Source of the DNA: JAGLYP01 sp034659435
GTDB taxonomy: Bacteria > Patescibacteriota > Patescibacteriia > Patescibacteriales > UBA12075
Assembly: GCA_034659435.1 (NCBI GenBank)
Contig: JAYEHJ010000065.1
Coordinates: 1 to 12,262 of the forward strand
Direction: 5' to 3'
Length of the DNA stretch: 12,262 nucleotides
A program made the position numbers and the translations under genes. Shown here one piece after another: positions 1 through 6,007 of the stretch; the stretch's first letter is position 1, and every line of letters begins with the position of its first letter. Below the pieces are notes generated by a model that saw nothing but the letters and a program-made list of their open reading frames with translations, was not told the DNA's origin and made no database searches.

Positions 1-1127
1 GTAATAGTATCATTTTCAAAACTTGAAGCGACAATACCGCCATCTTTATTTAAAATTCTTATCCTACTAATTTGTAAATCCGCGCCCAATACTGCCTTTA
101 TTCTTCTGTTGGTTTGTTGAATTCTTTTTTTATATTCAATTTTTTCATCAAACACGTCTCTAAAAGGGTTTCCGACAGCCAATATTTCTGTAGTATTTTT
201 ATATCCATCGATCAACGTGTTAATATGTTCTGTTCTGGATACCACCAGAGCCTTTAATGATTCAGCCGCTGATATTGATATTTTTTCTTTCATATTTCGC
301 GTTATCCGCCAAGTACTAAATAAAAACAACCCAATAATCATTAATAATGCTATCGGGAGCAAATAAAAAAACGTGTTCCTTTCAATTTTAATTATGCCTA
401 ATTGATTAAAAATAGATAACATTAAAAAAATAACTGCTAACACGCCCAAAAATCCGTATACGATTTTTGTTAAGCAAATTTTTTCTGCGCCTTTTTCGCT
501 TTTTGTTTTTGTTTCCATATTTTCATATTCATCAAAATAAGTTGTCGCAGCATCATTATTTTTTATCACATCTCTAAATTCATTAGCATAGGCTGTTACA
601 GCAAAACCGTATTGTTTGTTGTTGATAGTAATAAATTTTGCGCATAAATACTTATTAGACATACTGCCGTCATTTTCCGGCCAAATATAATAATCGCAAA
701 ATTCCTCCTTCATTGCTCTATTAAACAACGCCCACCACTCAGGCGCTTTTTCCCCAATAAAAGATAAATCTTTATTAAGCATTGCTTTATCGGGATGCAG
801 TTTAAGATAAGCAGTTGCCGGATCAGCAATCGCTCCATAGCCCCGTTCTCCGACTGGCTGAAAAACAATATCCTTAAAAATCTCATCTTGAGACAGATCT
901 TTTATTGTTTTATCAGGGTTTGCCTGCAAATAAACCTCTATCTGTTTAACAACATTTTCGGTCTGCGCACTGATCGCGTATTCCACAAATTCATTATTTA
1001 TTGGTTCTTTTTTCGTCTCTGCCAGAACCAAATTAAACGGTATTAACAACATTTGGCAAAAAAACAATATGGCTAAAAATATTATTAAATATATATAACG
1101 TTTAGTTTTTATAATTCTTTTTTTCAT
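1..1127 (-). CDS. Two-Cache membrane sensor protein, C-terminus cut by window edge
   Basis: An open frame of about 375 codons runs from an ATG at 1127 to the left edge without a stop, so the C-terminus and any output domain are not visible. Residues about 11-36 are a hydrophobic signal peptide or anchor ending in a plausible LVLA/E cleavage site. Residues about 45-205 form an exported domain with a Cache-like GERGYGAIADP...LHP pattern (about 93-111). Two membrane segments (about 221-243 and 252-273) form a hairpin with a short cytoplasmic loop. From about 280 a long helix leads into a second Cache-like region with the typical RILNKDGGIVASS strand-turn (357-369). Proteins of this build are usually sensor histidine kinases, chemoreceptors or cyclic-di-GMP enzymes, and which one applies here cannot be seen. 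It begins 10 nt after the stop of the upstream kinase gene, without a clear SD, so it is probably co-transcribed. The Cache assignment is by pattern only. Confidence 0.8.
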   Translation of the reverse strand, partial: MKKRIIKTKRYIYLIIFLAILFFCQMLLIPFNLVLAETKKEPINNEFVEYAISAQTENVVKQIEVYLQANPDKTIKDLSQDEIFKDIVFQPVGERGYGAIADPATAYLKLHPDKAMLNKDLSFIGEKAPEWWALFNRAMKEEFCDYYIWPENDGSMSNKYLCAKFITINNKQYGFAVTAYANEFRDVIKNNDAATTYFDEYENMETKTKSEKGAEKICLTKIVYGFLGVLAVIFLMLSIFNQLGIIKIERNTFFYLLPIALLMIIGLFLFSTWRITRNMKEKISISAAESLKALVVSRTEHINTLIDGYKNTTEILAVGNPFRDVFDEKIEYKKRIQQTNRRIKAVLGADLQISRIRILNKDGGIVASSFENDTI

Positions 1128-1137
1128 CAATAATTAT

Positions 1138-3288
1138 TTAATTTTTATTTTTATCTCTTGCTAACGGCAGTAAAATAATAATTTTAACGCCCTCGCCCTC
1201 TTTGCTTTCAACTTTTATCTCTCCCAAATGGCGATGGACGATTTCCTTGCATATTGCCAAGCCCAGCCCAGTGCCTCTATTATCTTCTCCGGCACGATAA
1301 AAACGAGAAAATAATTTTGATATTTTCTCTTTTTTTATTCCTATGCCGGTATCCGCGATAATCAATTTTGCCGTATTGTTTTTTTTCTTTAAAATAAAAT
1401 TTATTTCCTTGTTTTTTTTATCACCAAAATATTTTACGCTATTGCTTACAATATTCATTACCATCTCCTCAATCTCTTTTTTGCTGCCGTTTAAAAATAT
1501 ATTTTTTTCCATATCGCTCTTAACTGAAATATTTTTTTCTTGCGTAATAATTTTAAAACTATCAATCAAATCAAAAAGCAATTCGCTTAAATTAAACTTT
1601 TCTTTTTCAAATTTATTTTTCTGGTTTTCCATCCTGGAAAGTTTAAGCATATCATATATAAACGCGGAAATTCTATCCAAATTTTTTTCCAAATATTCAA
1701 TACTTTTTTTATCTTCAACCTGATTTCCAAGATTATGCAATTCGCCCTTAATAATCGTCAAAGGCGTTTGCAAGCTGTGGGAAATATCCAACATCATCTG
1801 CCTTTGTTCTTCTTGCAATGCCTTTATCTCAAACACTCTTTTGCTTACTTTCTGTTCAAGGCTTTCAGAATAATTTTTAACTTCTTCATACAATCGCGTT
1901 TTTTCCATGGCAACGCCGGCCTGAATTGAAAAAGTTTTTAAAAGGCTGTAATCCTCGCTTGTGTATACGTCTCCAGACAACTTTTCGCCCAACGCCAAAA
2001 AGCCTATTAATTTATTTTCCAGCTTAACCGGCACTGTAAGTGAAATATTAAATTTTCTGCCATAGCCTTCCGCCGCTTTTAAAGCCTTATACTTTTCTGA
2101 TTTTTTATCTATATTTTTTAATAAGTTCATTATCTCGCCATGATTCAAGCAGGTTATATCGTCATTTTCAATCGCTTTTACAGAACCCCTGATAAAGTCA
2201 AATGACTTATGTCTTATTTTGCCGCCAATATCTAAAAGCATATTTTGCTTTGGCAAAATAATCATTAAATTTTTAATTTTCAAAATATTTTTTAATTTTT
2301 TAGCCGACTCTTTTAAAATAGTATCTAAATTAATATTTTTATTTAAAATTTCACTTAACGCAAAAACCGCTTCTGAGTAATCATATTTGTCTTTAAAAAA
2401 GATCTTATCTGTTTTTTTTATAAAATATTTTTCAATTATAGGAACGGTGTACAAACAAATCATGGTTGTGGCTAGAGCCGCTAAAATCGCGGCAATATCC
2501 GTAAGCTGCTGCAAAAAATACCCCAATAAAAATGCTGAAAAAAGATATATCGCGATAATGACAGAAAATAAAACCGAATATATTATACCGCGCTGGATTA
2601 TGATTTTAATGTCAAGGAGCTGGTGTTTTATGATGGCGTAAGAAGTGAAACCAAAAAAGAAAAAAAGTGAAATCGGACCAAAAATTTGTAAATCATAATA
2701 ATTAAAAATAAAAGGCAATACAATATTAGTTATTACTCCTACCACAATTGATAATGATGATCCTAGCGCAAAATATTTTATTTGCTGCTTTTGCAATTTG
2801 TTCACTTTTCTGTATTTATATAAAGGCAAAACAAATATCAATGACGCTAAAATAACAAAATGTAAAATAAAAATAAAATAAAATTCACCAAAAATCGTTT
2901 CAATGCCGTCTGGACCGATTATTTCATCTTTACTAATTAAACCCGTAAAAATTGTAATGCAAACCAAAAAAATTAACCACAAAAACAATGTAATATGTAT
3001 TTTTTTATTTAAACAAAATATTTTTTTAGGAAAAAAGTAACCAAAATAAAAACCAAAATAACCAACCATCTCCGTAGCGGCAAAATTTAATCTGCCAACC
3101 AGCAAAACTAATCGCTGACTGCAATTATAAAAAACAAAAAGAGTTGCTATCCATCCTATAAGTGAAATTACGAACAGCGAAAAAAAAATATTTACAAAAA
3201 ATTTTTTATTTTTTAAGTAAACAAATAATGCGAGAAATAAACCAAATATTACAATAACAATGTAAATTATAGTATTAAATATTTCCAT
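1138..3288 (-). CDS. 7TM-GAF sensor histidine kinase
   Basis: This is a 716-residue membrane histidine kinase. Residues 1-295 carry seven or eight hydrophobic segments, resembling the 7TM N-terminal sensor region of some histidine kinases. Residues about 305-465 form a GAF-like domain, followed by a coiled linker (465-495). The HisKA helix has the phosphoacceptor His504 in DISHSLQTPLTII. The ATPase domain shows the N box (NIVSNSVKY, 612-620), G1 box DTGIGI (646-651), F box FSRFYRAG (660-667) and G2 box GTGLGL (672-677), so ATP binding looks intact. The acidic residue that normally follows the phosphoacceptor His (HE..TP) is Ser here. The ATG overlaps the end of the decarboxylase gene by 14 nt, which indicates translational coupling; no SD is visible. 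The response regulator at 5121-5795 is the nearest candidate partner, but it is in a separate transcript. The ligand is unknown. Confidence 0.93.
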   Translation of the reverse strand: MEIFNTIIYIVIVIFGLFLALFVYLKNKKFFVNIFFSLFVISLIGWIATLFVFYNCSQRLVLLVGRLNFAATEMVGYFGFYFGYFFPKKIFCLNKKIHITLFLWLIFLVCITIFTGLISKDEIIGPDGIETIFGEFYFIFILHFVILASLIFVLPLYKYRKVNKLQKQQIKYFALGSSLSIVVGVITNIVLPFIFNYYDLQIFGPISLFFFFGFTSYAIIKHQLLDIKIIIQRGIIYSVLFSVIIAIYLFSAFLLGYFLQQLTDIAAILAALATTMICLYTVPIIEKYFIKKTDKIFFKDKYDYSEAVFALSEILNKNINLDTILKESAKKLKNILKIKNLMIILPKQNMLLDIGGKIRHKSFDFIRGSVKAIENDDITCLNHGEIMNLLKNIDKKSEKYKALKAAEGYGRKFNISLTVPVKLENKLIGFLALGEKLSGDVYTSEDYSLLKTFSIQAGVAMEKTRLYEEVKNYSESLEQKVSKRVFEIKALQEEQRQMMLDISHSLQTPLTIIKGELHNLGNQVEDKKSIEYLEKNLDRISAFIYDMLKLSRMENQKNKFEKEKFNLSELLFDLIDSFKIITQEKNISVKSDMEKNIFLNGSKKEIEEMVMNIVSNSVKYFGDKKNKEINFILKKKNNTAKLIIADTGIGIKKEKISKLFSRFYRAGEDNRGTGLGLAICKEIVHRHLGEIKVESKEGEGVKIIILLPLARDKNKN

Positions 3289-4114
3289 AATTATATAAAA
3301 AATTATTTCTTACTATATTTTCCCAAGCATTAATATCTAATAAAAATATATCATTATATTTTGGAACAGCATCTTCGGCAATACTAAAATAAGGAGAAAT
3401 AACAATCGCGCATCCATATTCTCCATTGTCAACCTTAATGGATTTTATGCCAATAAAAATTTCTTTAAAATTAACTTTTTGATTATACCCGACATGTAAT
3501 ATACTTTTAACTAGTTTTTTTAATATTACTGCCTTATACTCATCAACATACTTAATATTTAACGGAATATGTCCGACGTCTTCCATCAAAAGACAAGCGT
3601 CTTTATTTCTATTTACCGGAATCCCTATTCCTTCCGCTGCATAGATAAAATTTTCTCCTTTTACAATTATATTTTTTGACGCGCATGGAACATGAGAGCC
3701 GGCTAAAAAAGGAAATCTTGGCTTGTCTACCGTTCCTAGTAATTTTTTCAAAGCCCCACAAAGAGGGTTAATATCATAAATTTTAATATTTTTATTTTTT
3801 ATAGAAAAACCTAACAATTTTTTTTCTATCGGACAAATATCATAACCCCATATCAATCCATTTACCCCGCAAAATGAAGAGACGCTAATCATGTTTATTT
3901 GACTGAAATTCGCATTCGCAGTTTCCGCTAAATCAAAACAAAATATTTTATCTAAATTATCTGAACCTTTGTGGGAAAACTTTTCTAAGGACTTAACAGC
4001 CGCTAATTGCATGCCTGACGAATAATAATTAGAGAGCTTCCCGCCCCAAATGCCTTCGCAATATTTTTTTTGGCTGCTTATTGAATTAATTAAAATCTCA
4101 TATTTTTTTAACAT
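3275..4114 (-). CDS. Pyruvoyl-dependent histidine decarboxylase homologue (HdcA-like)
   Basis: This 279-residue protein matches the pyruvoyl histidine decarboxylase of lactobacilli from memory. That family converts L-histidine to histamine and CO2 without PLP. The strongest match is around FDLAET...QINM..SSF.GV.G...GYDI (residues 60-92, ATG numbering), where the Ser79-Ser80 pair corresponds to the self-cleavage site that generates the pyruvoyl group. Other matches are AGSH.PCA (138-145), MEDVG (177-181, the Glu of the catalytic region) and IGI...NGEYG.AI.ISPY.S (221-244). Asp61 and Glu64 align with substrate-binding acids. The Tyr before that Asp in the lactobacillar enzyme is Phe here, and the Phe before the catalytic Glu region is Leu. 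Cleavage would give chains of about 79 and 200 residues; the family precursor is about 310. The frame can open at a TTG at 4141, but that codon lies inside a hairpin, so the ATG at 4114 is preferred. No antiporter is in view. Histidine itself as substrate is an inference. Confidence 0.85.
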   Translation of the reverse strand: MLKKYEILINSISSQKKYCEGIWGGKLSNYYSSGMQLAAVKSLEKFSHKGSDNLDKIFCFDLAETANANFSQINMISVSSFCGVNGLIWGYDICPIEKKLLGFSIKNKNIKIYDINPLCGALKKLLGTVDKPRFPFLAGSHVPCASKNIIVKGENFIYAAEGIGIPVNRNKDACLLMEDVGHIPLNIKYVDEYKAVILKKLVKSILHVGYNQKVNFKEIFIGIKSIKVDNGEYGCAIVISPYFSIAEDAVPKYNDIFLLDINAWENIVRNNFLYNYGNI

Positions 4115-4133
4115 TTTTATCAAATAATAAATA

Positions 4134-4164
4134 GGGGGCAATGAAAATAGCTAATTGCGCCCCC
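4134..4164 (-). promoter_or_regulatory. GC-rich hairpin between acetyltransferase and decarboxylase genes
   Basis: On the minus strand, GGGGGCGCAAT and ATTGCCCCC can pair, with a two-base bulge and an 11-nt loop. This is an isolated GC-rich stem in very AT-rich DNA. It is followed by a U-rich but interrupted run (TATTTATTATTTG) and then the decarboxylase ATG. It may be a leaky terminator or attenuator, an mRNA processing or stability element, or a barrier that lowers expression of the downstream genes. It argues against the TTG at 4141 as a start. Confidence 0.55.
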
Positions 4165-4174
4165 ATTTTAAAAT

Positions 4175-4858
4175 TTATAATTGCAAATAATTTTTTCTGT
4201 TTTTTAACATTTCTTTTAATATTTTTTTATCTTTATTTAACGCGCCTTGTAAATAATAAATAAATTTTTTAACCTCGCCCGCCATAATAACTCTATCATG
4301 ATTCACATAATAATGAATTGGGTACCAGCAACAACCTAAACCAAGTTTAAATGTTACATTATTCGGATTTGTCCAGTAAAAAAGAGCTTTGTACCCGTCG
4401 TCATAAGCCATTTTTACTAATGGTATAGTAATCATGGATGCTACATGTTCACCTTTTAAATTTTGGAATTTACTATAAATTCCCAGTTCCCTATATATAA
4501 CTACCTTTTTCTGACTTACCAAATTAAGCCAATATTTTATGGTCTTTATCCCATCTTTCTTTTCAGTTTCGGTCAATTCATACGGCATATCGTCAACGCT
4601 GATTGAGCCGGCGTCAGCAAGAACAATCCATGCAAATCCAACAACCCTTTTGTTATTAAATAATAAAGATATACTAGATTTTCTCTCTTTAGCGGCAACC
4701 AGCCCCTTTTTTATTATATTCTCTGCTGTTTTTTTTGTCCATTTTTCATTCCAATATTGATTAAATATTTCTTTATAACATTCGGCAAAACTGTCAATAA
4801 TCTCTTGCGATAATGAATTAATATCGCAGTAATCATATATACGATTAACAATTTTCAT
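4175..4858 (-). CDS. GNAT-like N-acyltransferase
   Basis: This 227-residue protein has the outline of the GNAT superfamily (acyl transfer from acyl-CoA to an amine). A beta4-like strand RVVGFAWIVL lies at 71-80. A motif-A-like segment follows at about 120-160: RELGIYSKFQNLKGEHVAS, a helix, then DDGYKALFYWTNPNN, ending in the T..N pattern common after beta5. The acetyl-CoA pyrophosphate loop, usually Q/RxxGxG/A, is imperfect here (QNLKGEHVA), so the acyl donor or even activity is uncertain. The C-terminal third (about 170-227) has no recognisable motif. The ATG at 4858 is chosen because AAGGAGG lies four bases upstream. A TTG at 4912 in the same frame would add 18 residues and also has an SD. 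It is the first gene of the operon that continues into the decarboxylase 60 nt downstream. Acylation of an amine made by that neighbour is an inference from context only. Confidence 0.68.
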   Translation of the reverse strand: MKIVNRIYDYCDINSLSQEIIDSFAECYKEIFNQYWNEKWTKKTAENIIKKGLVAAKERKSSISLLFNNKRVVGFAWIVLADAGSISVDDMPYELTETEKKDGIKTIKYWLNLVSQKKVVIYRELGIYSKFQNLKGEHVASMITIPLVKMAYDDGYKALFYWTNPNNVTFKLGLGCCWYPIHYYVNHDRVIMAGEVKKFIYYLQGALNKDKKILKEMLKNRKNYLQL

Positions 4859-4862
4859 ATTC

Positions 4863-4869
4863 CCTCCTT
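4863..4869 (-). promoter_or_regulatory. Shine-Dalgarno deciding the acetyltransferase start
   Basis: A full AAGGAGG on the minus strand sits four bases before the ATG at 4858. It favours that ATG over the in-frame TTG at 4912. Confidence 0.75.
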
Positions 4870-4895
4870 GTATTATAAATACGCAATTGTTTGAA

Positions 4896-4931
4896 TCAAA
4901 AAAATACCGCAAAAATTTGTGTCCTCCTCAT
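4896..4931 (-). other. Mini-ORF in leader, 11 codons (weak candidate)
   Basis: ATG AGG AGG begins an 11-codon frame (MRRTQIFAVFF) that ends in TGA 37 nt before the acetyltransferase ATG. It has no upstream SD, and the AGGAGG inside it (4923-4929) may instead act as an SD for the TTG at 4912. It may simply be chance. Confidence 0.2.
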
Positions 4932-4937
4932 AAAATT

Positions 4938-4973
4938 TTATTTTTTTGTAATTTTAAAAGGACAATTACACAT
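4938..4973 (-). other. Mini-ORF in leader, 11 codons with two Cys (weak candidate)
   Basis: ATG at 4973 opens an 11-codon frame (MCNCPFKITKK) ending in TAA, preceded by AAGG five bases upstream. It lies about 20 nt downstream of the predicted transcription start. It contains no histidine codons, so it does not look like a classical his-type attenuator. A leader peptide is possible but unproven. Confidence 0.25.
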
Positions 4974-4998
4974 CCCTACCTTAAATACACTTTGTTAA

Positions 4999-5007
4999 AT
5001 TATAACA
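4999..5007 (-). promoter_or_regulatory. Extended -10 promoter of the acetyltransferase-decarboxylase-kinase operon
   Basis: The minus strand reads TGTTATAAT: a consensus TATAAT (4999-5004) with the TG of an extended -10 (5006-5007). No good -35 hexamer lies 16-18 bases upstream, as is usual for extended -10 promoters. The predicted start is near 4992, giving a leader of about 130 nt to the ATG at 4858. It lies just downstream of the response-regulator terminator, so the operon would be independently transcribed. Confidence 0.65.
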
Positions 5008-5061
5008 AAAATCCGATGAATAAAAATTAAAATAATTATGAAATCTTTATAAAATAATTAT

Positions 5062-5099
5062 AAAAAACCGCTAATGAGTTTTATTACTAGCGGTTTTTT
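5062..5099 (-). terminator. Intrinsic terminator after the response regulator gene
   Basis: AAAAAACCGCTA and TAGCGGTTTTTT form a perfect 12-bp stem around a 14-base loop, and the stem ends in a T run on either strand. It starts 22 bases after the response-regulator stop, so it ends that transcript. Its symmetry could also stop transcripts from the opposite direction. Confidence 0.9.
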
Positions 5100-5120
5100 A
5101 TTAAAATTTTATTTAATTTT

Positions 5121-5795
5121 TCAACCGGAAGCATCTATCTTATAACCCCTTCCGCTTACAGTATGGATAAGTTTCTTGTGTTTTGGCAAATTAATCTTTT
5201 TTCGCAGGCTCATGATATGCGATTCAATCGTATTGGAAAACGGATCTACGTTCATATCCCAAACATGCTCCATAATCATGCTGCGGGACAAAACGATTCC
5301 TATGTTTTTTAGCAAATAAGCCAGCAAAGTAAATTCTTTTTTAGTCAGGCTTATTTCCTTCTTGCCCCTTTTGACTGAGTGCCTGTCAATATCCAAGCTT
5401 AAATCGTCAATCTTTAATATTTCATCCGCTATAACTTTCGGGCGCCTTAATAAAGTCTTGATTCTGGCCTGCAATTCATCAATGGAAAACGGCTTTGTGA
5501 GATAATCGTCGGCTCCGGCGTTTAACAAATCAACCTTTGTTGTTGTTTCGGATTGCACCGAAAGCATAAGAATTGGAATGTTGTTTTTCTCAACTCTTAC
5601 TTCTTCGCAAACCTCCAATCCTGTTTTTTTCGGCATATTATTATCCAAAATCACAATATTGTAATTACCGCCGCGAATCATTTCCAAGCCTTTTTCTCCG
5701 TCAGCCGCCGTGTCAACGGCATAACATTCCGACTCCAAGCTTTTTTTTAAAAAATCACAAATATTTTTTTCGTCTTCAACAACAAGTATGCGCAT
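5121..5795 (-). CDS. OmpR/PhoB-family response regulator
   Basis: This 224-residue two-component DNA-binding regulator is of normal family length. The receiver domain (1-115) has the acidic pair in VVEDE (Glu7, Asp8), the phosphoacceptor Asp51 in ILDNNMP, the switch Ser79 and Lys101 in TKPF. The C-terminal winged helix (about 125-222) has the usual LTKKEFTLLAYLL, an N..ESHIMSLRKKI recognition region and the GRGYKI end. The ATG at 5795 is fixed by AAGGAGG six bases upstream. The gene has its own promoter (5868-5896) and terminator (5062-5099), so it is a single-gene unit between the RND efflux operon and the decarboxylase-kinase operon. The cognate kinase is probably the 7TM-GAF kinase or the Cache protein, by proximity only. 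Its targets may be either flanking operon. It ends in TGA, which supports TGA as a stop here. Confidence 0.96.
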   Translation of the reverse strand: MRILVVEDEKNICDFLKKSLESECYAVDTAADGEKGLEMIRGGNYNIVILDNNMPKKTGLEVCEEVRVEKNNIPILMLSVQSETTTKVDLLNAGADDYLTKPFSIDELQARIKTLLRRPKVIADEILKIDDLSLDIDRHSVKRGKKEISLTKKEFTLLAYLLKNIGIVLSRSMIMEHVWDMNVDPFSNTIESHIMSLRKKINLPKHKKLIHTVSGRGYKIDASG

Positions 5796-5801
5796 ATATT
5801 T

Positions 5802-5808
5802 CCTCCTT
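5802..5808 (-). promoter_or_regulatory. Shine-Dalgarno of the response regulator
   Basis: AAGGAGG lies six bases before the ATG at 5795. It is one of the only two strong SDs directly in front of an ATG in the window; both belong to genes that open a transcript, while internal operon genes lack one. Confidence 0.8.
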
Positions 5809-5867
5809 AAATTTATATTAAACGCGATTAATATAAATTAAAATATTAATAAATTATCTTATAATTA

Positions 5868-5896
5868 ATTATATCATTTTTTTGAATTTTGGGCAA
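5868..5896 (-). promoter_or_regulatory. Promoter of the response regulator gene
   Basis: The minus strand has TTGCCC (5891-5896) and TATAAT (5868-5873) separated by 17 bases, with a TG one base before the -10. The predicted start is near 5861, about 65 nt ahead of the ATG. The -35 lies inside one arm of an inverted repeat (5891-5898 with 5952-5959), which could be an operator. Confidence 0.7.
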
Positions 5897-5959
5897 AAAA
5901 ATTTTGCAAATAATGGTTTGCTTGCTATTCGGGACTGTCGCCAAATGCCGGTTTTGCCC
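5891..5959. repeat. Inverted repeat GGGCAAAA / TTTTGCCC overlapping the -35
   Basis: Eight-base arms at 5891-5898 and 5952-5959 are perfect inverted copies separated by 53 bases. The spacer holds the smaller hairpin GCAAA(TAATGG)TTTGC (5906-5921). The arrangement could be a paired regulator site or a folded 3' end of the RND operon transcript. Confidence 0.45.
5895..5921 (-). terminator. Possible weak terminator of the RND operon
   Basis: On the minus strand, GCAAACCATTATTTGC forms a five-bp stem, then AAAA and a run of seven T follow. It is the only terminator-like element between the RND stop (6008) and the response regulator promoter. The stem is short and AT-rich, so termination may be partial. 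Confidence 0.35.
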
Positions 5960-6007
5960 TAAATTCCAGGTTAATAACGCTGGTAAATGAGGGTGTAAAA
6001 CAATCTT

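Noticed and set aside
795..1046. Plus-strand open frame of 83 codons near the left end
   Set aside because: It lies fully inside the minus-strand Cache sensor gene, which stays open to the window edge with coherent signal peptide, membrane segments and Cache patterns.
1343..1723. Plus-strand open frame of 126 codons opposite the histidine kinase gene
   Set aside because: It is Phe/Ser/Leu-rich, as expected from the reverse of Lys-rich coding DNA, and the minus strand here encodes the ATPase boxes of a clear kinase.
3275..4114. Pyruvoyl-dependent arginine decarboxylase as an alternative identity
   Set aside because: Those proteins are much shorter (about 160-200 residues), and the QINM..SSF.GV.G..GYDI and MEDVG patterns match histidine decarboxylase.
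4115..4141. TTG start adding nine residues to the decarboxylase
   Set aside because: The TTG falls in the 3' arm of a GC-rich hairpin and has no well-placed SD; the ATG at 4114 is better.
4896..4973. Classical his-type attenuator leader peptide for the decarboxylase operon
   Set aside because: Neither mini-ORF contains a His codon and no terminator/antiterminator pair is evident in the leader.
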